In this document: piece by piece, positions 42,202-47,019 of the stretch
How the letters are laid out: the number at the start of each line of letters is the position of its first letter
Numbering within the stretch: the first letter of the stretch is position 1
NCBI RefSeq assembly: GCF_001667735.1
Contig: NZ_LZJN01000090.1
Coordinates: forward strand, 1-47,019
Length of the DNA: 47,019 bases
DNA from: Mycobacterium sp. E183
Lineage (GTDB): Bacteria; Actinomycetota; Actinomycetes; Mycobacteriales; Mycobacteriaceae
Direction of reading: 5' to 3'
Notes under the pieces: generated by a model
What the model was told of the DNA's origin: nothing
What the model saw: only the letters and a program-made list of their open reading frames with translations
Database searches by the model: none
Program-made: the position numbers and the translations under genes

Positions 42202-43968
42202 GTGGACGTGCGCGCGCAGCTGTCGCAGTTGAGCCCCGAGGCGCGCGAGACGCTGGCGCGAAGGATCAAGGGCCTGTTGGATGCCGACAAGGTCGGCTCC
42301 GATCACGACGTCACCATCGTCGGAGGTGGTGCGGCGGGGCTGACCCTGGCGCTGGAGATCCAAACCGCCAGGCCCCAGACCCGCATCGCCGTCATCTCGC
42401 CCACCTCCCACCCAGTGCCTGAGATCACCCACACAGTCGGCGAATCGACGGTCGAGGTTTCCGCCCACTACCTCCGTGAACGCATTGGGTTGGCCGAGCA
42501 CTTGCAGACGTCGCAGATCCGCAAGATGGGCCTGCGAATGTTCTTCTCCCACGGCGGCAACACCGATATCGCCGAGCGGTTGGAACTCGGCAGTTCCTCC
42601 TACATCCCCCAGGTGACGTACCAGATCGACCGCGGCAGGCTGGAGAACGAGCTTTACCGACGTTGCCACTCGGCGGGCATCGACGTCCGCCGCGGCCGCG
42701 CGGTCTCGGTCGAGTGCGGTTCCGGCGGACACCCGCACACCGTTTCCATCCAGAGCGGTGACACGATCACCCGAACGACGGCGCGTTGGGTGGTGGATTC
42801 ATCCGGACGAAATCGTGCGCTGGCCCGCCAACTGGGTCTACGGCGCGCCAACGAACACAACTGCAATGCGGTGTGGTTGCGTGTCGCCGCCGAAATAGAC
42901 GTCGGCCGGTGGAGCGAGGATCCGGCCTGGCAGGCCCGCATCGTCGAGGGTGATCGCGCGCTGTCCACGAATCACTTGATGGGGGAGGGCTACTGGGTCT
43001 GGCTGATCCGGCTCGCGTCCGGATCCACCAGCGTCGGCATCGTCGCCGACCCGGCGTTCCACCCGTTCGACCGCTTCAACACCCTCAGCAAAGCTCGGTC
43101 GTGGCTCACCGAGCACGAGCCGCAATGCGCGGCGGTGCTGGCAGAACACGAACACCTGATCAAGGACTTCAGGGTGATGAAAAACTACAGTCACGGCGCC
43201 ACGAAGGTTTACGACGGCCGCGACCGTTGGTGTCTCACCGGAGATTCGGGGATCTTCCTCGATCCGTTGTACTCGTCGGGCCTGGACCTCGTCGCCATCG
43301 GCAACGGCCTCATCACCGACATGATTGTCCGCGAACTCGACGGTGAAGACGTCGTCGCGCGGTCGGGAATCAGCGACTCGCTGTTTCGATCCCTCACCGA
43401 CATGTGGCTCGCCGTGTACTGCGATCAATACGCGCTGATGGGTTCGCCGGCCGTGATGTCCGCCAAGGTGATTTGGGACATCGCCTTCTACTGGGGCTTT
43501 GTCGGCTTGCTCTACCGGAACGGGCGGTTCGTCACTGTCGCCGACGATCCACAGGTGGTTCCTCACCTGGAGGGGTTGATCAAGCTCAGCAACCGCACGC
43601 AAAGGTTCTTCCGGGAATGGGCCGCGGTCGAGACGGCACGACCGTCGGCCGGGTTCGTCGATTTGTACTCACCGTTGAACTTCATGGTCAGCCTGCACAC
43701 CGCGATGATCGGCGAAAGCCCGGACTTCGCCGCGCAGTTTCGCGCGAACGCCCGCCTCTTGCACCAGCTGGCCGGCCAGCTCGTGGAGACCGTGATCTCG
43801 GAGAAGTGCGACCGGTTCTCCGAAGACGGTGTCATGCAGCAGGTGCAGGCGTGGCAACGCGACTCGCTTCTGCGGGAACTGCGAGCCATCTACCGCCACG
43901 AGCAGGAAATCAACCCGATCAGCCGGGCGTGGATCCTCGGCGACGCACCCGTACTCGAACCACGTTGA
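42202..43968 (+). CDS. FAD-dependent oxidoreductase of the tryptophan-halogenase family
   Basis: A 588-residue flavoprotein. An N-terminal helical extension (LSPEARETLARRIKGLL) precedes the dinucleotide motif GGGAAG (residues 41-46). VGEST (79-83) resembles the flavin-contacting segment of halogenases, and GDSGIFLDPLYSSGLDL matches their second flavin motif. The halogenase marker WxWxIP is present as WVWLIR (265-270), with Pro replaced by Arg. The enzyme may therefore be a halogenase with altered chemistry or a non-halogenating relative. It starts with GTG after GAGGTGG and lies 184-190 bases before the polyketide synthase start on the same strand, so it probably tailors the polyketide. A partner flavin reductase is not visible. 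Confidence 0.8.
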   Translation: MDVRAQLSQLSPEARETLARRIKGLLDADKVGSDHDVTIVGGGAAGLTLALEIQTARPQTRIAVISPTSHPVPEITHTVGESTVEVSAHYLRERIGLAEHLQTSQIRKMGLRMFFSHGGNTDIAERLELGSSSYIPQVTYQIDRGRLENELYRRCHSAGIDVRRGRAVSVECGSGGHPHTVSIQSGDTITRTTARWVVDSSGRNRALARQLGLRRANEHNCNAVWLRVAAEIDVGRWSEDPAWQARIVEGDRALSTNHLMGEGYWVWLIRLASGSTSVGIVADPAFHPFDRFNTLSKARSWLTEHEPQCAAVLAEHEHLIKDFRVMKNYSHGATKVYDGRDRWCLTGDSGIFLDPLYSSGLDLVAIGNGLITDMIVRELDGEDVVARSGISDSLFRSLTDMWLAVYCDQYALMGSPAVMSAKVIWDIAFYWGFVGLLYRNGRFVTVADDPQVVPHLEGLIKLSNRTQRFFREWAAVETARPSAGFVDLYSPLNFMVSLHTAMIGESPDFAAQFRANARLLHQLAGQLVETVISEKCDRFSEDGVMQQVQAWQRDSLLRELRAIYRHEQEINPISRAWILGDAPVLEPR

Positions 43969-44064
43969 CCCGAACACGATTCGCGCACGACCCGGTTCTC
44001 ACGGTCGAGGCCAGTGAACTCGCCGGCGGCCGGCCAGCGCCTCGGTCGGGCCGGGGCGCGGAGT

Positions 44065-44087
44065 ATCCCGCACAGCGGACGCGGGAT
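44065..44087. repeat. Inverted repeat between halogenase-like and PKS genes
   Basis: ATCCCGC (44065-44071) and GCGGGAT (44081-44087) with a nine-base loop. It may be an attenuator or terminator in the gap. Confidence 0.4.
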
Positions 44088-44158
44088 GCGCACGCATCGC
44101 ACTCCTCGAAGGCGATCCGGCGCGGACCGGTGCACGGTCGTAGGGCGAAAGGATGAAC

Positions 44159-47019
44159 ATGCGCGCCGCAGCCGGGACTCGTGAACCCTTGGCGATCGTC
44201 GGAATCGGTTGTCAGTTCCCAGGCGGTGCGCGGACCCCGGAAAGCTACTGGCACTTACTCTGCAGCGGAACCGACGCCACCGACACCGTCCCCGAATCCC
44301 GGTGGAACGCCGCAAAGTACTACGACCCGAACCCCGCCAAGGTCGGCAAGATGGTCACCCGGCGAGGCGGGTTCCTCAGCGAAATCGACCAGTTCGACCC
44401 GCAATTCTTCGGAATCTCTCCCCGCGAGGCGCACCTGATCGATCCGCAGCAACGCCTCCTGCTGCAGACGACGTGGGAGGCGCTGGAAGACGGCGGAATA
44501 TCCGCGGACAGCCTCGCGGGAACCGAGGTAGGCGTCTTCGTCGGCGGTTTCACCCTCGACTACCAACTTCTGCAGAATCGGGGCCGCTCCAGCCGGTACC
44601 GATTCAAGGCCCATTCCGCCACCGGAATGATGATGACGATGCTGGCCAACCGGATCTCGTTCGCCTTCGATTTCCGGGGTCCCAGCATGACGATCGACAC
44701 GGCGTGCTCGAGCTCACTTGTCGCCGTACACCTTGCGGCGCTGAGCATTTGGAACGGCGAATGCGACGTCGCGCTGGCCGGTGGGGTCAATGTCATGATC
44801 GGGCCGAACACCGCCATCGCCGAATCGAAGAGCGGATTCCTCAGTCCCGACGGGCGCTGCAAGGCGTTCGACCGTTCCGCCGACGGCTACGCGCGGGGAG
44901 AAGGCGGCGCCGTCGTCGTCATCAAGCCGCTCGAGCGCGCGGTGGCCGACGGTGACGAAATCTACGCTCAGATTCTCGGCTCCGCCGTGTCGCAGGACGG
45001 CCGCACCGACGGCATCACGGTGCCCCGCGCCGCGGCCCAGGAGGCGGCCATCATTACGGCGCTGCGCAGGGCGGGTATCCGTCCCGACGAGGTCGGCTAT
45101 GTGGAGGCGCACGGCACCGGCACCCCGGTCGGCGATCCAGTCGAGGCCGGGGCCCTCGGCAGTGTGTTGGCTGCGAACCGGTCACCGGCCGATCCACTGC
45201 TGATCGGCTCGGTCAAGACCAATATCGGCCACCTGGAAGCCGGCGCGGGGGTCGCCGGATTGATCAAGGCGGCGCTGGTGCTCAAACATGGGTACATCCC
45301 GGCGAACCTGCACCTCAATGATCCGATACCGCTTGCGAATTCGGGTATCGAAATTCCGGCCACCGGTCGTCCGTTTCCGGGCAACGGGCGACGCGTCGCA
45401 GGGGTCAACTCCTTTGGCTTCGGCGGCACCAACGCTCACGTCGTGCTCGCCGAGCCGCCGTTTCCCGGTCCAGCCGGCCTAAAGCGGTCGCCGCAGCTGC
45501 CGCTGGCCGTGCTGCCGGTTTCGGCGCGTTCGCAAGAGGCGTTAGCCGCGACGGCCCGTCGGCTGGCGGAACACCTCGACGCCCACCCGGAAATCTCACT
45601 GCACGACCTCGGCTACACGCTGAGCCGGCGCCGCACGCACCTGACGCATCGCCGCGCGATCGTCGCGGACGGTGTGGCCGACGCGCTGAGTCAGCTTCGA
45701 GCCCTGGCGGAAGGGCAGAGCCCGGTCGACCGGACGCCGCCGGCCAAGCCGAAGGTGGCGTTCGTCTGCACCGGGATGGGGCCCCAATGGTGGAAGATGT
45801 GCCGGGGGCTGCTTGACGCCTATCCCGCCTTCGCCGACAGCATCGCGCGAAGCGATCGCGAGCTATCCCGTTATGCCGATTGGTCTTTGACCGACGAACT
45901 CCGCGCCGACGAAACGGGTTCTCGGATGTCGGAGACGGATGTGGCCCAGCCCGCCAACTTCGCCATCCAGATAGCGCTGGCCGAGCAACTGAAAGAATTC
46001 GGCATCATTCCCGACGCCGTGGTGGGGCACAGCGCCGGCGAGGTGGCCGCCCACTACCTGGCCGGCGTCCTCACCTTCGAACAGGCGATCCGCGTCATCT
46101 ACCACCGAAGTCGTCTGCAACAGCGCACCAGAGGTCTGGGCCGCATGCTCGCTGTCGGCCTCGGCGCCGAATCGCTGATGCAGGCGCTGGAAATCCCAGC
46201 GGTCGACGCCATCGGGCCGGGTGTATCCATCGCCGCGGTCAACAGTCCGTCTGCGGTCACCATCGCAGGCGATGGTGACGCCTTGGGCCGCATCGCCCGC
46301 CGACTCGACGAGCTCAGGATCTTCAATCGCTTCCTCAACGTGCAGGTGCCGTATCACACGCACTACATGGACGCGGTGAAAGAAGACCTCTTCGGCGCTC
46401 TGCAGGGCGTGTCTTCGGGCCCGGCAACCATCCCGCTGTATTCCACGGTGACTGGCGAACGCCTGGAGGGCTACGCCACCGGCGACGCGTACTGGTGGCA
46501 GAACACGCGCGCCACAGTACTTTTCGAACCCGCGGTGAGCCGAATGCTCGACGACGGATACACCCATTTCGTGGAGCTCGGGCCACATCCCGTCCTCGCG
46601 ACGTCGATCGTCGAGATCGCCTCCGCCCAGAAGGCCGAGGTGGTGGTCTTGCCGACGCAGCGGCGCGACGCCGACGATGGCCGCACGCTGATGAATTGCC
46701 TTGGCGCGCTGCACTGCGAAGGGCACCTTGTGAGGTGGGAGGCTCTCTACCCCCGGCACGGGGCGCGGCCGCTGAAGCTTCCGCTGTACCCATGGCAGTC
46801 CAAACGGTATTGGAACGAAACGCAGGAAGCCGCGGAGGACCTGCACTACAACCCGGTGCATCCCCGAGGAAGGGCAACATCGCGGTGCTCAACTCCGCTT
46901 CCCAGGTGGGGTGCACCGCGCCGCTCACCGGTTGCCCGAGCAGGGGATGCACCGGGTTGTAGTGCAGGTCCTCCGCGGCTTCCTGCGTTTCGTTCCAATA
47001 CCGTTTGGACTGCCATGGG
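44159..47019 (+). CDS. Type I polyketide synthase, KS-AT (partial; sequence unreliable after 46865)
   Basis: This is a large modular or iterative polyketide synthase cut by the window edge. The ketosynthase begins at once (PLAIVGIGCQFPGG) and has Cys183 in DTACSSS, His318 in EAHGTGT and His358 in NIGHLEAG, so it should be active. The acyltransferase has the serine motif GHSAGE (Ser625); its substrate motif YHTH (732-735) is neither classical malonyl HAFH nor methylmalonyl YASH. The genuine protein runs to His901-Pro902, where a dehydratase HPLLG motif should follow. From 46866 the frame stays open, but its bases are the inverted DH start and an inverted copy of the preceding 77 bases. The start is ATG 44159 (with AAAGG six bases upstream) or 44153. 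Confidence 0.9.
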   Translation, partial: MRAAAGTREPLAIVGIGCQFPGGARTPESYWHLLCSGTDATDTVPESRWNAAKYYDPNPAKVGKMVTRRGGFLSEIDQFDPQFFGISPREAHLIDPQQRLLLQTTWEALEDGGISADSLAGTEVGVFVGGFTLDYQLLQNRGRSSRYRFKAHSATGMMMTMLANRISFAFDFRGPSMTIDTACSSSLVAVHLAALSIWNGECDVALAGGVNVMIGPNTAIAESKSGFLSPDGRCKAFDRSADGYARGEGGAVVVIKPLERAVADGDEIYAQILGSAVSQDGRTDGITVPRAAAQEAAIITALRRAGIRPDEVGYVEAHGTGTPVGDPVEAGALGSVLAANRSPADPLLIGSVKTNIGHLEAGAGVAGLIKAALVLKHGYIPANLHLNDPIPLANSGIEIPATGRPFPGNGRRVAGVNSFGFGGTNAHVVLAEPPFPGPAGLKRSPQLPLAVLPVSARSQEALAATARRLAEHLDAHPEISLHDLGYTLSRRRTHLTHRRAIVADGVADALSQLRALAEGQSPVDRTPPAKPKVAFVCTGMGPQWWKMCRGLLDAYPAFADSIARSDRELSRYADWSLTDELRADETGSRMSETDVAQPANFAIQIALAEQLKEFGIIPDAVVGHSAGEVAAHYLAGVLTFEQAIRVIYHRSRLQQRTRGLGRMLAVGLGAESLMQALEIPAVDAIGPGVSIAAVNSPSAVTIAGDGDALGRIARRLDELRIFNRFLNVQVPYHTHYMDAVKEDLFGALQGVSSGPATIPLYSTVTGERLEGYATGDAYWWQNTRATVLFEPAVSRMLDDGYTHFVELGPHPVLATSIVEIASAQKAEVVVLPTQRRDADDGRTLMNCLGALHCEGHLVRWEALYPRHGARPLKLPLYPWQSKRYWNETQEAAEDLHYNPVHPRGRATSRCSTPLPRWGAPRRSPVARAGDAPGCSAGPPRLPAFRSNTVWTAM
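46789..47019. repeat. 77-base inverted repeat with 77-base spacer at the window end
   Basis: The left arm 46789-46865 (CCCATGG...CATCCCC) matches exactly the reverse complement of the right arm 46943-47019. The spacer 46866-46942, read on the minus strand, encodes PLLGQPVSGAVHPTWEAE and then LSTAMLPFL, which is the expected continuation of the PKS (start of the DH domain). The junction is flanked by the micro-homology GGGGATG/CATCCCC. The pattern is a fold-back of the end of the sequence, most likely an assembly or amplification artefact. Confidence 0.9.

Noticed and set aside
46335..46952. Minus-strand frame beginning with a true dehydratase motif (HPLLGQPVSG)
   Set aside because: Only the first 30 or so residues are real DH sequence, displaced by the fold-back at the window end. 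The rest is antisense to the PKS acyltransferase region.

Overview
The window looks like chromosomal DNA of a mycobacterium, most likely a slow-growing non-tuberculous species. The evidence is the very high GC, the dense operons with ATGA/GTGA start-stop overlaps, a complete yrbEA-yrbEB-mceA-F operon, a DUF3349 protein, many acyl-CoA and polyketide enzymes, GTG/TTG starts and candidate leaderless starts. No tRNA, rRNA, insertion sequence, prophage or CRISPR array was seen.

Layout, left to right. (1) 1-6123: the 3' part of an ECF sigma factor with a SnoaL-like tail, overlapping a complete carbohydrate ABC importer (Tat/lipoprotein binding protein, two permeases, ATPase) that ends in a patatin-like lipase. 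(2) 6127-9982: a DUF3349 protein, a DUF3097 protein, and EfeO and EfeB (iron/heme uptake) without the EfeU permease. (3) 10146-14029: a tight unidirectional cassette of OsmC-like protein, cyanase, acyl-CoA-dehydrogenase-like flavoprotein, ECF sigma factor, zinc-finger anti-sigma factor and formate/nitrite-type channel. I consider this the best candidate for an undescribed system: sigma/anti-sigma-controlled handling of cyanate or a related small anion. (4) 14167-15057: a tandem universal stress protein behind a DosR-like box.

(5) 14949-20255: an aromatic-ring catabolic operon on the minus strand (VOC extradiol dioxygenase, FAA hydrolase, MhpA-type hydroxylase). It is divergent from a TetR gene and shares two near-identical palindromic operators with it. 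A PPOX-family protein lies beyond. (6) 20313-31992: a full mce operon on the minus strand, ending in a protein made of three tandem Phd/YefM antitoxin domains. A TetR gene lies upstream, and related palindromes sit in both the mce promoter and the tetR promoter. (7) 32149-40733: a small unknown protein, an acyltransferase-3 membrane protein, an aldo/keto reductase with an SDR, a second epimerase, a SnoaL protein, a TesB-like thioesterase, an acyl-CoA dehydrogenase and a double-hotdog protein. This is generic lipid or steroid-type metabolism.

(8) 40497-47019: a CPA2 cation/proton antiporter, then the start of a biosynthetic locus with a flavin-dependent-halogenase-like oxidoreductase and a type I polyketide synthase (KS-AT, entering DH). 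The last 154 bases (46866-47019) are not genuine downstream sequence. They are a fold-back: a 77-base arm (46789-46865) reappears inverted at 46943-47019, and the 77-base spacer between the arms encodes the expected start of the DH domain on the opposite strand. This looks like a contig-end palindromic artefact, and the PKS should be trusted only to about 46865.
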